NCBI RefSeq assembly: GCF_036173105.1
Contig: NZ_CP108053.1
Coordinates: 4,526,001 to 4,590,000 of the forward strand
Source of the DNA: Streptomyces sp. NBC_00287
GTDB taxonomy: Bacteria; Actinomycetota; Actinomycetes; Streptomycetales; Streptomycetaceae
DNA length: 64,000 bases
Reading direction: 5' to 3'
Both the position numbers and the translations under genes were made by a program. A model generated the notes under the pieces. That model worked only from the letters and a program-made list of their open reading frames with translations, was not told where the DNA came from and made no database searches. Positions 53,551 to 62,792 of the stretch are shown here, in pieces. Each line of letters starts with the position of its first letter. Position 1 is the stretch's first letter.

Positions 53551-54081
53551 TCACACCGGCGACCCTGCCTCCGGCGCCGGCTCCCGCTGCAGCATCTGCG
53601 GCCCCGCCTCCCCGTGCGCCGAGGACGAGGGCTCGGCGGCCGTCGGCGTGGGTGTGGGCGTCGGCTCCGGGGGCGTAGGCGTCGGCGTCGGTTCCGCCGG
53701 GCGCGTCGGGGTCGGCGGCGCCTTCGTCGGCTCGGGAGGCTCGGTGGGCCTCTCCGTCTTCCCCGGCTTGTCCTGCGCGGGAGCGCCTCCGCTCGGTTCG
53801 GCCGACGCGGATGCCGACGGCGACGCCGACTCCCCGCCCTCGGACTTCCCCTTCTCCTTGCCCTGCCCCCGCTTGCCGTCCGCCGCCGCGGCCCCGTACC
53901 CACTGCCGCCGCCGGACACCGCAGAGCCGCCGTCCGGCGCCTCCCCACCCCGCTGCCCCGCGGAGTGCGACGGCTTCGCACCCGGGCCGGCACCGTCGTC
54001 ACCCACGCTCATACAGCCGGCGGCAGCGGCGACGGCCATCACCGTGGCGGCCAGACGGACGGGTACGTACAAGGGGCGCAC
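53551..54081 (-). CDS. Secreted Pro/Ser/Gly-rich lipoprotein
   Basis: This 176-residue protein starts with a lipoprotein signal (RLAATVMAVAAAAGC; Cys near residue 24). The rest is a disordered chain: a Gly/Ser segment, a Lys/Gly segment (GKRGQGKEKGKSEGG), then PTP-type repeats (TPTPTPPEPTPTPTPTAAEP). No folded domain is visible. The GTG at 54081 is preceded by GGAGGTGG. It may serve as a cell-wall spacer or anchor. Its upstream partner on the same strand is the zincin-like gene. Confidence 0.75.
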   Translation of the reverse strand: MRPLYVPVRLAATVMAVAAAAGCMSVGDDGAGPGAKPSHSAGQRGGEAPDGGSAVSGGGSGYGAAAADGKRGQGKEKGKSEGGESASPSASASAEPSGGAPAQDKPGKTERPTEPPEPTKAPPTPTRPAEPTPTPTPPEPTPTPTPTAAEPSSSAHGEAGPQMLQREPAPEAGSPV

Positions 54082-54170
54082 GGGCAGCCACCTCCGGTGG
54101 AGGATGAAGGAGTCAACCTCCCCAACTCCCCCCGCCCACAAGAGGACACGCGACCCGTATCAGCGGGCGC

Positions 54171-54521
54171 TCACCCGTACCCGAGTGCGTGCAGCCGGGC
54201 GTCGTCGATCCCGAAGTGATGCGCGATCTCGTGCACGACCGTCACCTCGGTCTCCGCGACCACGTCCTCCCGCGACTCGCAGTAGCGCAGCGTCGGCCCC
54301 CGGTAGATCGTGATCCGGTCCGGCAGCACACCCGCGTACCACTCACCCCGGTCCGTCAGCGGCGTCCCCTCGTACAGCCCGAGCAGCTCGGGATCGTCGG
54401 TCGGCGGTTCGTCCTCGACGAACACCGCGACGTTGTCCATCAGCCGCGTCAGCTCCGGCGGAATCCGGTCCAGCGCCTCGGCGACCAGTTCCTCGAACTC
54501 CTCGCGCGTCATCTCCAGCAC
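54171..54521 (-). CDS. Zincin-like metallopeptidase (HExxH, DUF1025-type)
   Basis: This 116-residue cytosolic protein has HEIAH at residues 97-101 followed by HFGIDD, with Asp near residue 106 as a third ligand, the pattern of the small minimal zincins widespread in actinobacteria. The N-terminus is EMTREEFEELVAEALDRIP. The GTG at 54521 is preferred (MLEMTREEF) over the ATG at 54512 because ribosome-site spacing is too tight for the latter. Proteolytic activity in this family is unproven. It is divergent from the metallophosphoesterase. Confidence 0.88.
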   Translation of the reverse strand: MLEMTREEFEELVAEALDRIPPELTRLMDNVAVFVEDEPPTDDPELLGLYEGTPLTDRGEWYAGVLPDRITIYRGPTLRYCESREDVVAETEVTVVHEIAHHFGIDDARLHALGYG

Positions 54522-54605
54522 AGGCCCATTGTCCGGTACAAGACGCCCGTACGAGAGCCGCCGACGCCCGGCATATCCACCCCCGCACTTGGGCATACGG
54601 GACCA

Positions 54606-56156
54606 ATGGCCCGCGTCCCCGCCGCAGTCCTCACCGCCACCAACCGGATACGAAGGGCCCCGCGCGCCCTGACGCGCCACTACCGCGCCCGCCAAGCACC
54701 CAGCACGATCCAGCTCGTCCCGCAGCCCCACCCCTGGGGCCGCGCCCTCGGCCTGGTCACGGTCGTGCTGCTCGGCGCCTGGCTCGGCCTGCTCATCGTC
54801 GGCAATGTGCGCGTGTCCGTCGGGCCCATGAACACCACGATGACCCTGCGCCCGTCCGTCAGCGGCGGCACGAAGATCAACGTCTCCCCGCTCGGCGCCC
54901 TCCAGCTCGACAGCCATGTCGCCCCGGTCCGCCTGGACGTCAACGTCGACCAGCTCGACCCCGAGCGCGCCCAAGCCCTCGTCGACCACCCCGAGCGCCT
55001 CTCCGGACTCCAGGACGAGGTCGCCGACGACGTCGCCCACGGCACCCGTGACCTGGCCATCCGCTCGTGCGTCGCCGTCGTCGCGGGCGCCACCGCACTC
55101 GGCCTCGCCGTCTACCGCCGCCCCCGCCGCGCCCTGGCCGCCGGCGGCCTCGCCCTCACCCTGCTCGCCGCCTCCGGCGGCACGGCAGCCGCCACCTGGA
55201 ACCCGAACTCGGTCCTGGAACCGAAGTTCTCCGGACTGCTCTCCTCGGCCCCCTCCCTGGTCGGCGACGCCCGCAGCATCGTCACCGAATTCGACGTCTA
55301 CCAAAAGGAGTTGGCCCGCCTGGTGACCAACGTGACCAAGCTGTACGACGCCACCTCCACCCTCCCCGCCTACCAGCCCGACCCGACCACGATCCGCGTC
55401 CTGCACGTGTCGGACATCCACCTCAACCCGGCGAGCTGGAAGATCATCGCGTCGCTGGTGGAGCAGTACCAGGTCAATGTGATCGTCGACTCCGGCGACA
55501 CCATGGACCACGGCTCGGCCGCCGAGAACGGCTTCCTGGACCCGATCGAGGACCTCGGCGCGCCCTATGTCTGGGTCCGCGGCAACCACGACTCGATGCT
55601 CACCCAGCGGTACCTGGAAGACCTCGACAACGTGCACGTCCTGGACGAGGGCCGCGCCACGACCGTCGCGGGCCTGCGCTTCGCCGGGATCGGCGACCCG
55701 CAGTTCACCCCCGACCGCACGAACAAACCGGGCGCCGAGGCCTCCCAGGAACTGGCCGGCGCCCGGCTCGCCTCGGCCCTGCGCGACCAGCGGGCGGCCG
55801 GGACCCCGGTGGACGTGGCGATCGCCCACGAACCGTCGGCGGCGCGCGAGGTGGACGGCGAGGTGCCCCTGGTCCTGGCGGGCCACCTCCACCACGACGA
55901 GATGGAGGTCCTGGAGCAGGGCACCCGCCTGCGCATCGAAGGCTCGACGGGCGGCAGCGGGCTACGAGCGATCGAAGGCAAGTACCCGGACCCCATCGAG
56001 ACCTCGATCCTCTACTTCGACCGGGACACCAAGCGCCTCCAGGCCTGGGACGAGATCGAACTGGGCGGCCTGGGCCTGACGACGGCCGAGGTCAGCCGAC
56101 ACCTCCCGGAGGAGAACCAGCCGGGCGGTACGCCCTCCGCACCGGCCTCCCCCTAA
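54606..56156 (+). CDS. Membrane-anchored metallophosphoesterase
   Basis: This 516-residue protein has a transmembrane helix at about 48-67, a conserved middle region, a second hydrophobic stretch (about 150-195), and a calcineurin-like phosphoesterase domain from residue 264. The metal motifs are complete: DIH (270-272), GDTMD (297-301), GNHD (326-329), and AGHLHHD near 400. Relatives hydrolyse phosphodiesters or nucleotides. The ATG at 54606 starts close to the divergent zincin gene, 84 bp away. The substrate is unknown. Confidence 0.9.
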   Translation: MARVPAAVLTATNRIRRAPRALTRHYRARQAPSTIQLVPQPHPWGRALGLVTVVLLGAWLGLLIVGNVRVSVGPMNTTMTLRPSVSGGTKINVSPLGALQLDSHVAPVRLDVNVDQLDPERAQALVDHPERLSGLQDEVADDVAHGTRDLAIRSCVAVVAGATALGLAVYRRPRRALAAGGLALTLLAASGGTAAATWNPNSVLEPKFSGLLSSAPSLVGDARSIVTEFDVYQKELARLVTNVTKLYDATSTLPAYQPDPTTIRVLHVSDIHLNPASWKIIASLVEQYQVNVIVDSGDTMDHGSAAENGFLDPIEDLGAPYVWVRGNHDSMLTQRYLEDLDNVHVLDEGRATTVAGLRFAGIGDPQFTPDRTNKPGAEASQELAGARLASALRDQRAAGTPVDVAIAHEPSAAREVDGEVPLVLAGHLHHDEMEVLEQGTRLRIEGSTGGSGLRAIEGKYPDPIETSILYFDRDTKRLQAWDEIELGGLGLTTAEVSRHLPEENQPGGTPSAPASP

Positions 56157-56236
56157 ACCGTTTTGGCGATCCCTCCCGCCATCCCATATGCTTCTCACGT
56201 CCCCGACGCGCTGCGAAGCGCCCAGGCGGGCCGATA

Positions 56237-56309
56237 GCCCTCATCGTCTAGCGGCCTAGGACGCCGCCCTTTCAAGGCGGTAGCACGGGTTCGAATCCCG
56301 TTGGGGGCA
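56237..56309 (+). tRNA. tRNA-Glu (TTC)
   Basis: This is a 73-nt cloverleaf beginning GCCCTCATCGTCTAGCGG, with anticodon loop CTTTCAA and T-loop TTCGAAT. The acceptor stem has a G:U pair at position 5. It is first of three tRNAs in tandem, probably one transcript. Confidence 0.96.
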
Positions 56310-56347
56310 CGCAGTACGGTGTGCGACACTGTCGTACGCAACAGCTT

Positions 56348-56422
56348 GGTCCTGTGGAGCAGTTTGGAGTGCTCGCCACCCTGTCAAGGTGGAGGCCGCG
56401 GGTTCAAATCCCGTCAGGACCG
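56348..56422 (+). tRNA. tRNA-Asp (GTC), copy 1
   Basis: This is a 75-nt cloverleaf with anticodon loop CTGTCAA and discriminator G. It differs at one position in the D-loop (T versus C) from the second copy at 62349. Confidence 0.96.
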
Positions 56423-56446
56423 CTGAGGTTTCCTCGGAAGCCTCGT

Positions 56447-56520
56447 GGCTGGGTAGCTCAGTTGGTACGAGCGATCGCCTGAAAAGCGATAGGTCGCCGG
56501 TTCGACCCCGGCCCCAGCCA
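56447..56520 (+). tRNA. tRNA-Phe (GAA)
   Basis: This is a 74-nt cloverleaf beginning GGCTGGGTAGCTCAGTTGG, with anticodon loop CTGAAAA and T-loop TTCGACC. It is last of the three-tRNA group and is followed by a strong terminator. Confidence 0.96.
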
Positions 56521-56527
56521 CTCAGTA

Positions 56528-56563
56528 CGAAAACCCCCATCGGGCAACCGGTGGGGGTTTTCG
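56528..56563 (+). terminator. Terminator of the Glu-Asp-Phe tRNA group
   Basis: CGAAAACCCCCA (56528-56539) pairs with TGGGGGTTTTCG (56552-56563), ending in T-rich sequence. Confidence 0.9.
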
Positions 56564-56591
56564 TCGCTCACTGAGAGCCTGAGGGGGGTTC

Positions 56592-58220
56592 TTGAGACGC
56601 ATCACGAGAGGGCTGGTGACGGCTGCCGCCGTCCTGTTCTCCACGCTCGCCGTACCCGGCACGGCCCATGCCGCCGGACCCACGGTCAAAGAGGCGCACA
56701 GCGACCAGGCCGACTGGTCGGTCCTCGACGTACGCCTGAACTACAGCGGCGAAATCGACAGGATCACCGCGTCACTGCGGCCCGTCGGCAGCGCCGAGTC
56801 GGATACACCGGTCGCCACGGTCACCGACTTCGAGCAGACGTACTACGTCAGTGCGTGGGAGGGCGTCTGGTCCTCCCAGCCCATCCATCTGGACACCCTC
56901 GGCGACTACACGGTCGACATCGAGGCCAGGAACACGGCGGGCGAGACCACCGTCCAGAAGAACGCGGGCACCCTGCGCTACCGGAAGCAGCCGGTCATCA
57001 GCGCCTTCTCGGTCACGCCCACCGCGCCGACCATCGAGAACAAGACGGTCACCGCCGCCGGCGACCTGGTCGTCCGGGACCCCAGCACCCGCGAGACGGT
57101 GCCGCTGCCCGGCGCCACCGTGGACCTCCGGCTCGGCCAGAACGGCGAGACGAGCGCGGTGACGGACGAGTCCGGTCACTTCGCCCTCTCCCATCGGCTG
57201 ACGGAGGGCGGCTGGGCCTGGGCCACGTACAACGGTGACCTGGGATACGCCACCGTCCCCTGGGTCGACATCACGCCCCAGAGGGCGCCGACCCGCTTCG
57301 TCCTCGACAAGAGCAGCTACCACGTCACCGCCGGCGACAAGATCAGGGTGACCGGCACGCTCCAGTACCAGAGCGGCACCGAGTGGAAGCCGCTGTCCGG
57401 CATCCCGCTGGAGATGGACTACAAGGACTGCACCACCTGCAGTCCCGTCGAGTCGACCACCGACGCGAACGGCCGCTTCTCCTTCGTGCGCTACCCGTAC
57501 GGCAAGAAGTCCGTCTACGAGGTGGCCTTCCCGCCGTACCCGTACAACCCGTGGATCCAGCGCACCGCCACCGCCGACGTCACCGTCGCGGTCACGGCCA
57601 CCACGAAGTTCACGGAGTTCACGGCGCGGATGGACAGGTACGCGCAGCTGGAGGTCACCGGCAGCCTCGATGTGATCGGGCACGAAAGCAGCGCCCAGGT
57701 CGACGTCCAGATCCAGTACTCGGCCGACGGCACGAGCGGCTGGACCACGAAGAAGACGGTGAAGACCAGCTTCGGCTCGCAGTTCATCGTCGAGCGGCTG
57801 CCGGGCTACACCGACGGCTACTGGCGACTGCGCTACGCCGGGTCCACCACCCAGGACATCAAGGGCACGGTCAGCAAGAGCGTGCGCAAGACCCGTGCCC
57901 TCACCCGGATCAAGGACGCCAACGCGTCCCCCGAGCCGGTGTCCAAGGGCCGGACGATCACCGTGAAGGGCGTCCTCCAGGAGCGCAAGGTGGACACCTC
58001 CACCTGGAAGGCCTACGGCGGCAAGAAGGTGCAGATCCTCTTCCGGCCCAAGGGCGAGACCACCTGGTACCTGATGGCCACCGTCACCACGACGACGAGC
58101 GGCTCCTTCAGCAAGGGCTTCACGGCCCAGGAGGACGGCACCTGGGTGCCGGTCCACCTGTATCCCGACACCCAGCACTTCGTGGGCAGCGGCATGGAGG
58201 ACTACGTCGACGTGCGGTGA
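56592..58220 (+). CDS. Secreted protein with Ig-like beta-sandwich domains
   Basis: This 542-residue exported protein has a Sec signal peptide (RRITRGLVTAAAVLFSTLAV, cleavage near AHA-AG). The mature part alternates strand-rich modules: KPxxSxFxVTPxxP, a carboxypeptidase-regulatory-like module (VDLRLGQNGETSAVTDESGH), and repeated Ig-like units (YHVTAGDKIRVTGTL; SKGRTITVKGVLQ). There are no catalytic motifs. The start is TTG at 56592 with GAGGGGGG upstream. It follows the tRNA terminator and precedes hrpA by 88 bp. It may have an adhesion or surface role; this is inference. Confidence 0.83.
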   Translation: MRRITRGLVTAAAVLFSTLAVPGTAHAAGPTVKEAHSDQADWSVLDVRLNYSGEIDRITASLRPVGSAESDTPVATVTDFEQTYYVSAWEGVWSSQPIHLDTLGDYTVDIEARNTAGETTVQKNAGTLRYRKQPVISAFSVTPTAPTIENKTVTAAGDLVVRDPSTRETVPLPGATVDLRLGQNGETSAVTDESGHFALSHRLTEGGWAWATYNGDLGYATVPWVDITPQRAPTRFVLDKSSYHVTAGDKIRVTGTLQYQSGTEWKPLSGIPLEMDYKDCTTCSPVESTTDANGRFSFVRYPYGKKSVYEVAFPPYPYNPWIQRTATADVTVAVTATTKFTEFTARMDRYAQLEVTGSLDVIGHESSAQVDVQIQYSADGTSGWTTKKTVKTSFGSQFIVERLPGYTDGYWRLRYAGSTTQDIKGTVSKSVRKTRALTRIKDANASPEPVSKGRTITVKGVLQERKVDTSTWKAYGGKKVQILFRPKGETTWYLMATVTTTTSGSFSKGFTAQEDGTWVPVHLYPDTQHFVGSGMEDYVDVR

Positions 58221-58308
58221 CGCACACGGCGTAGGTGAGGGGGCGGGGCGGGCGCTGGTGCAAAAGCGTTCGCCCCTTCTTTGTACGGGATGAGATCCTG
58301 GACCGCGT

Positions 58309-61300
58309 ATGTCTACGCACCCTGCCCCCGCCCTCGGCGCCCTCGCCCCCCGTCTGACCGAGTTGTCCCTGCGTGATGCGCAGCGGCTCGGGCGGCGGCT
58401 CGAAGGTGCGCGCAAGATCCGCAAGCCGGAGGCCCGGGCCGCCGTTCTCGCCGAGATCGAGGCCGAGGTCGTGAAGGCCGAGGAGCGGATGAGCACGCGG
58501 CGTGACCGTGTGCCGGCCGTCGCGTATCCCGAGCAGCTGCCCGTCAGCCAGAAGAAGGACGTGATCGCGGCCGCCATCCGCGATCATCAGGTCGTCATCG
58601 TCGCCGGTGAGACCGGGTCCGGTAAGACCACCCAGATCCCGAAGATCTGTCTGGAGCTCGGGCGTGGCGTCCGCGGCATGATCGGGCACACCCAGCCCCG
58701 CCGTATCGCCGCCCGTACGGTCGCCGAGCGCGTGGCCGAGGAGATGAACACGCCCCTCGGTGAGGCCGTCGGCTGGAAGGTCCGCTTCACCGACCAGGTG
58801 AACCCGGACGCCACCTTCATCAAGCTGATGACGGACGGCATCCTGCTCGCGGAGATCCAGACCGACCGCGAGCTGCGCGCCTACGACACGATCATCATCG
58901 ACGAGGCCCACGAGCGGTCCCTGAACATCGACTTCCTGCTCGGCTATCTCGCGCAGTTGCTGCCGAGGCGGCCCGACCTCAAGGTCGTCATCACCTCCGC
59001 CACCATCGATCCCGAGCGGTTCTCCCGGCACTTCGGGGACGCGCCGATCATCGAGGTCAGCGGGCGGACGTATCCGGTCGAGGTGCGGTACCGGCCGCTC
59101 CTCGAAGAGGACTCCGACGACTCCGACCGCGATCAGATCACCGCGATCTGCGACGCCGTGGAGGAGCTCCAGGCCGAGGGGAAGGGCGACATCCTCGTCT
59201 TCCTCTCGGGGGAGCGGGAGATCCGGGACACCGCCGACGCCCTCGAAAAGAAGAAATACCGGTTCACCGAGGTGCTGCCCCTCTACGCCCGGCTCTCGCA
59301 CGCCGAGCAGCATCGCGTCTTCCAGCAGCACACCGGGCGCAGGATCGTTCTGGCGACCAACGTCGCCGAGACCTCGCTGACCGTCCCCGGGATCAAGTAC
59401 GTCATCGACCCCGGCTTCGCCCGTATCTCCCGCTACAGCCACCGCACCAAGGTCCAGCGGCTGCCCATCGAGCCGATCAGCCAGGCCAGCGCCAACCAGC
59501 GCAAGGGCCGCTGCGGCCGTACGTCCGACGGCATCTGCATCCGGCTGTACGCCGAGGACGACTTCGTCGCCCGCCCGGAATTCACGGACGCCGAGATCCT
59601 CCGTACGAACCTCGCCTCCGTCATCCTCCAGATGACCGCCGCCGGTCTCGGCGACATCGAGAAGTTCCCCTTCATCGACCCGCCGGACCACCGCAACATC
59701 CGCGACGGCGTCCAACTCCTCCAGGAACTGGGCGCGTTGGACCCGGCGCAGAAGGACGTACGCAAGCGGCTCACCGACACCGGCCGCAAGCTGGCCCAGC
59801 TGCCCGTCGACCCGCGGCTGGCCCGGATGGTCCTGGAGGCCGACCGGAACGGCTGTGTCCGCGAGGTCATGGTGATAGCCGCCGCGCTGTCCATCCAGGA
59901 CCCGCGCGAGCGCCCCGCCGACAAGCAGGCCCAGGCCGATCAGCAGCACGCCCGCTTCAAGGACGAGACCAGCGACTTCCTCGCCTATCTGAATCTGTGG
60001 CGTTACATCCGCGAGCAGCAGAAGGAGCGCGGATCCTCCTCCTTCCGGCGCATGTGCAAGCAGGAGTACCTGAACTTCCTGCGGATCCGTGAGTGGCAGG
60101 ACATCTACAGCCAACTGCGCACGGTCGCCAAGCAGATGGCCATCCATCCGAACGAGGAGGACGCGGCCGACCAGAGCGTCCATGTCTCCCTCCTCGCCGG
60201 TCTGCTCTCGCACATCGGTATGAAGGACGTGAAGGACGGCAACAAGAACGAATACCTGGGCGCGCGCAGCGCCAAGTTCGCGATCTTCCCGGGCTCGGCT
60301 CTCTTCAAGAAGCAGCCCCGGTTCGTGATGTCCGCCGAGCTGGTGGAGACCTCCCGGCTCTGGGCCCGCGTCAACGCCAAGATCGAGCCGGAGTGGGTCG
60401 AGCCGCTCGCCGAGCACCTCCTGAAGCGGACGTACAGCGAACCGCACTGGGAGAAGGACCAGGCGGCGGTGATGGCGTACGAGAAGGTCACGCTGTACGG
60501 CGTGCCGATCGTCGCGCAGCGGAAGGTCAATTACGGCCGTGTCGACCCGGAGACCAGCCGCGAGCTCTTCATCCGTAACGCGCTCGTCGAGGGCGACTGG
60601 CGCACGCACCACAAGTTCTTCGCCGACAACCGCAAGCTGCTGAGCGAGGTCGAGGAACTCGAACACCGCGCCCGGCGCCGGGACATCGTCGTCGACGACG
60701 ACACCCTCTTCGACTTCTACGACCAGCGAGTGCCCGACCATGTCGTGTCCGGCGCCCACTTCGACTCGTGGTGGAAGCGGAAGCGGCATGAGCAGCCGGA
60801 GTTCCTGGACTTCGAGCGGGAGATGCTCATCCGAGAGTCGGCGGAGGCGGTCACGAAGGCCGACTATCCGGACTCGTGGCGGCAGGGGCAGCTGAAGTTC
60901 CGGGTGACGTACCAGTTCGAGCCGGGCGCGGACGCGGACGGTGTGACGGTCCAGGTTCCGCTCCAGGTGCTCAACCAGGTCACGGACGAGGGCTTCGACT
61001 GGCAGATCCCGGGGCTGCGGGAGGAGGTCGTCACCGAGCTGATCCGCTCGCTGCCCAAGCCGATCCGCCGTAACTACGTGCCGGCGCCGAACTTCGCCAA
61101 GCGGTTCCTCGATACGGCGGTGCCGCTCCAGGAGCCTTTGACGACGACGATGGCCCGCGAGCTCAAGCGCATGGTCGGCGTCCCCTTCGAGGCCGAGGAC
61201 TTCGACTGGACGAAGGTCCCCGACCATCTCCGCATCACCTTCCGGATCGTCGACGAGCGCCGCCGCAAGCTGGCGGAGGACAAGGATCTGGAGGCGCTGA

Positions 61301-62253
61301 AGCTCCAGCTGAAGCCGAAGGCGCGCCAGGCTCTGTCCCAGGCGGCCGCGGCGACGGCTTCCCGGGAGGGCGGCGAGTCGCTGGAGCGCAAGGGCCTCAC
61401 GGACTGGACGATCGGCACGCTGACCCGGGTCTTCGAGACCCGCCGCGCCGGGCAGCCGGTCAAGGCGTACCCGGCGCTGGTGGACGACGGCGACACGGTC
61501 TCCGTACGCCTCTTCGACACGGAGGCGGAGCAGGCGCAGGCGATGTGGCAGGGCACGCGGCGGCTGCTCCTGCGCAACATCCCGGTCAACCCGGCGAAGT
61601 TCGCGAGCGACCACCTGACGAACGCGCAGAAGCTGGCGCTGTCGGCGAATCCGCACGGTTCGATCCAGGCCCTGTTCGACGACTGCGCGATGGCGGCGGC
61701 GGACAAGCTGATCGGTGACTTCGGGGGGCCGGCGTGGGACGAGGAGTCGTACCGGAAGCTGTACGACAAGGTCCGCGCCGAGATCGTCGACACGACGGTG
61801 CGTGCGGTGGGGCAGGTGCAGCAGGTGCTGGCCGCCTGGCAGGCCTGTGAGCGCCGTCTGAAGGCCGTACAGAGCCCGGCGCTGCTCGCAAACCTCACCG
61901 ACGTCCGCAAGCAGCTCAACGCGCTGGTGAAGCCCGGCTTCGTCACGGCCGCGGGGATTCGGCGGCTGCCGGACCTGATGCGGTACCTGGTGGCGGCGGA
62001 CCGGCGGCTGCAGCAGATGCCGACGAACGTCCAGCGGGACACGACCCGTATGGAGAAGGTCCATGAGATGCAGGACGAGTACGCCTGGCTGCTGGAGCAG
62101 ATGCCCCAGGGCCGCCCGGTCCCGCAGCAGGTGCTCGACATCCGCTGGATGATCGAGGAACTGAGGGTCAGCTATTTCGCCCACGCGCTCGGCACGGCGT
62201 ACCCCGTCTCGGACAAGCGGATCGTGAAGGCGATCGACACGCTGGCGCCGTAA
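58309..62253 (+). CDS. hrpA: DEAH-box ATP-dependent RNA helicase HrpA
   Basis: This 1,314-residue protein is a full-length HrpA. It has Walker A GETGSGKT (100-107), TQPRRIAAR, the DEAH box (197-200) in IIIDEAHERS, SATID, TNVAETSLTVPGIKYVIDPGF, and RKGRCGRTSDGICIRLY. After the helicase core come the winged-helix/HA2 region, an OB-fold-like segment, and the long bacterial C-terminal DUF3418 domain. HrpA resolves stalled ribosomes on mRNA in E. coli. The ATG is at 58309. It is probably a single-gene transcript ending before tRNA-Asp. Confidence 0.96.
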   Translation: MSTHPAPALGALAPRLTELSLRDAQRLGRRLEGARKIRKPEARAAVLAEIEAEVVKAEERMSTRRDRVPAVAYPEQLPVSQKKDVIAAAIRDHQVVIVAGETGSGKTTQIPKICLELGRGVRGMIGHTQPRRIAARTVAERVAEEMNTPLGEAVGWKVRFTDQVNPDATFIKLMTDGILLAEIQTDRELRAYDTIIIDEAHERSLNIDFLLGYLAQLLPRRPDLKVVITSATIDPERFSRHFGDAPIIEVSGRTYPVEVRYRPLLEEDSDDSDRDQITAICDAVEELQAEGKGDILVFLSGEREIRDTADALEKKKYRFTEVLPLYARLSHAEQHRVFQQHTGRRIVLATNVAETSLTVPGIKYVIDPGFARISRYSHRTKVQRLPIEPISQASANQRKGRCGRTSDGICIRLYAEDDFVARPEFTDAEILRTNLASVILQMTAAGLGDIEKFPFIDPPDHRNIRDGVQLLQELGALDPAQKDVRKRLTDTGRKLAQLPVDPRLARMVLEADRNGCVREVMVIAAALSIQDPRERPADKQAQADQQHARFKDETSDFLAYLNLWRYIREQQKERGSSSFRRMCKQEYLNFLRIREWQDIYSQLRTVAKQMAIHPNEEDAADQSVHVSLLAGLLSHIGMKDVKDGNKNEYLGARSAKFAIFPGSALFKKQPRFVMSAELVETSRLWARVNAKIEPEWVEPLAEHLLKRTYSEPHWEKDQAAVMAYEKVTLYGVPIVAQRKVNYGRVDPETSRELFIRNALVEGDWRTHHKFFADNRKLLSEVEELEHRARRRDIVVDDDTLFDFYDQRVPDHVVSGAHFDSWWKRKRHEQPEFLDFEREMLIRESAEAVTKADYPDSWRQGQLKFRVTYQFEPGADADGVTVQVPLQVLNQVTDEGFDWQIPGLREEVVTELIRSLPKPIRRNYVPAPNFAKRFLDTAVPLQEPLTTTMARELKRMVGVPFEAEDFDWTKVPDHLRITFRIVDERRRKLAEDKDLEALKLQLKPKARQALSQAAAATASREGGESLERKGLTDWTIGTLTRVFETRRAGQPVKAYPALVDDGDTVSVRLFDTEAEQAQAMWQGTRRLLLRNIPVNPAKFASDHLTNAQKLALSANPHGSIQALFDDCAMAAADKLIGDFGGPAWDEESYRKLYDKVRAEIVDTTVRAVGQVQQVLAAWQACERRLKAVQSPALLANLTDVRKQLNALVKPGFVTAAGIRRLPDLMRYLVAADRRLQQMPTNVQRDTTRMEKVHEMQDEYAWLLEQMPQGRPVPQQVLDIRWMIEELRVSYFAHALGTAYPVSDKRIVKAIDTLAP

Positions 62254-62348
62254 CGGAGCCTGCACAGAGGGTGAGTTCGACCAGGACACCCACCCTCCTG
62301 TACAGTCTCTTCTCGCAGCGCAACGCAGCAATAAGCGCCGCGAAACCT

Positions 62349-62423
62349 GGTCCTGTGGAGCAGCTTGGAGTGCTCGCCACCCTGTCAAGGTGGAGGCCGC
62401 GGGTTCAAATCCCGTCAGGACCG
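62349..62423 (+). tRNA. tRNA-Asp (GTC), copy 2
   Basis: This is a 75-nt cloverleaf, one base different in the D-loop from the copy at 56348, in the same orientation. Short flanking sequence is also shared (CCTGGTCC before, GCATAG/GCTGAG after). It stands alone with its own terminator. Confidence 0.96.
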
Positions 62424-62432
62424 CATAGATGA

Positions 62433-62462
62433 AAGAGCCCGGGTCATACGACCCGGGCTCTT
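62433..62462 (+). terminator. Terminator after tRNA-Asp copy 2
   Basis: AAGAGCCCGGGTC (62433-62445), ATAC loop, and the exact complement at 62450-62462, followed by TCTGCGTTT. Confidence 0.9.
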
Positions 62463-62576
62463 CTGCGTTTGCCGTCCCGGGCGACCCCAAGGCGCCCCAC
62501 GCCGTCTTGACGGCGTCACATTCCGTCGGTACCCAGAAACCAGGGCCCCTTCTCCGTACGGCCCTGGAGGTGGCGT

Positions 62577-62792
62577 ATGACGGCTTCGGCTAGGCATGAG
62601 ACGCGGGCGTTGCTCCGTGCGCATCTGGCGGCCGCTTCCTCCTACCGGCATCTCACCCGGCACTGCCCGATCTGCCATCAGCTGCTGCGGCTCGCGATGG
62701 ACTCCCCGCCGCCGGCCCCCGCCGAGCCAGTCGAGTCCGTCGAGTCCGTCGAGTCCGTCGAGTCCGGGGAGGAAAGCCCCGCCCCCGCGTGA
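62577..62792 (+). CDS. DUF6274-type small protein with CPxC and VES repeats
   Basis: This 71-residue protein has HETRALLRAHLAAA, a HCPICH element (a possible metal site near residue 30), and then an acidic tail of four VES units encoded by four exact 9-bp repeats (62730-62765). The ATG has GGAGGTGG six bases upstream. I recall a small conserved gene next to bldC in Streptomyces. Function unknown. It is convergent with bldC. Confidence 0.8.
   Translation: MTASARHETRALLRAHLAAASSYRHLTRHCPICHQLLRLAMDSPPPAPAEPVESVESVESVESGEESPAPA
62730..62765 (+). repeat. Four tandem copies of GTCGAGTCC
   Basis: An exact 9-bp unit is repeated four times in frame in the DUF6274-type gene, adding Val-Glu-Ser units. 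It is a likely slippage site. Confidence 0.9.

Noticed and set aside
58120..62490. 1,456-codon minus-strand open frame
   Set aside because: It is antisense to hrpA and runs through tRNA-Asp; the composition is typical of a GC shadow frame.
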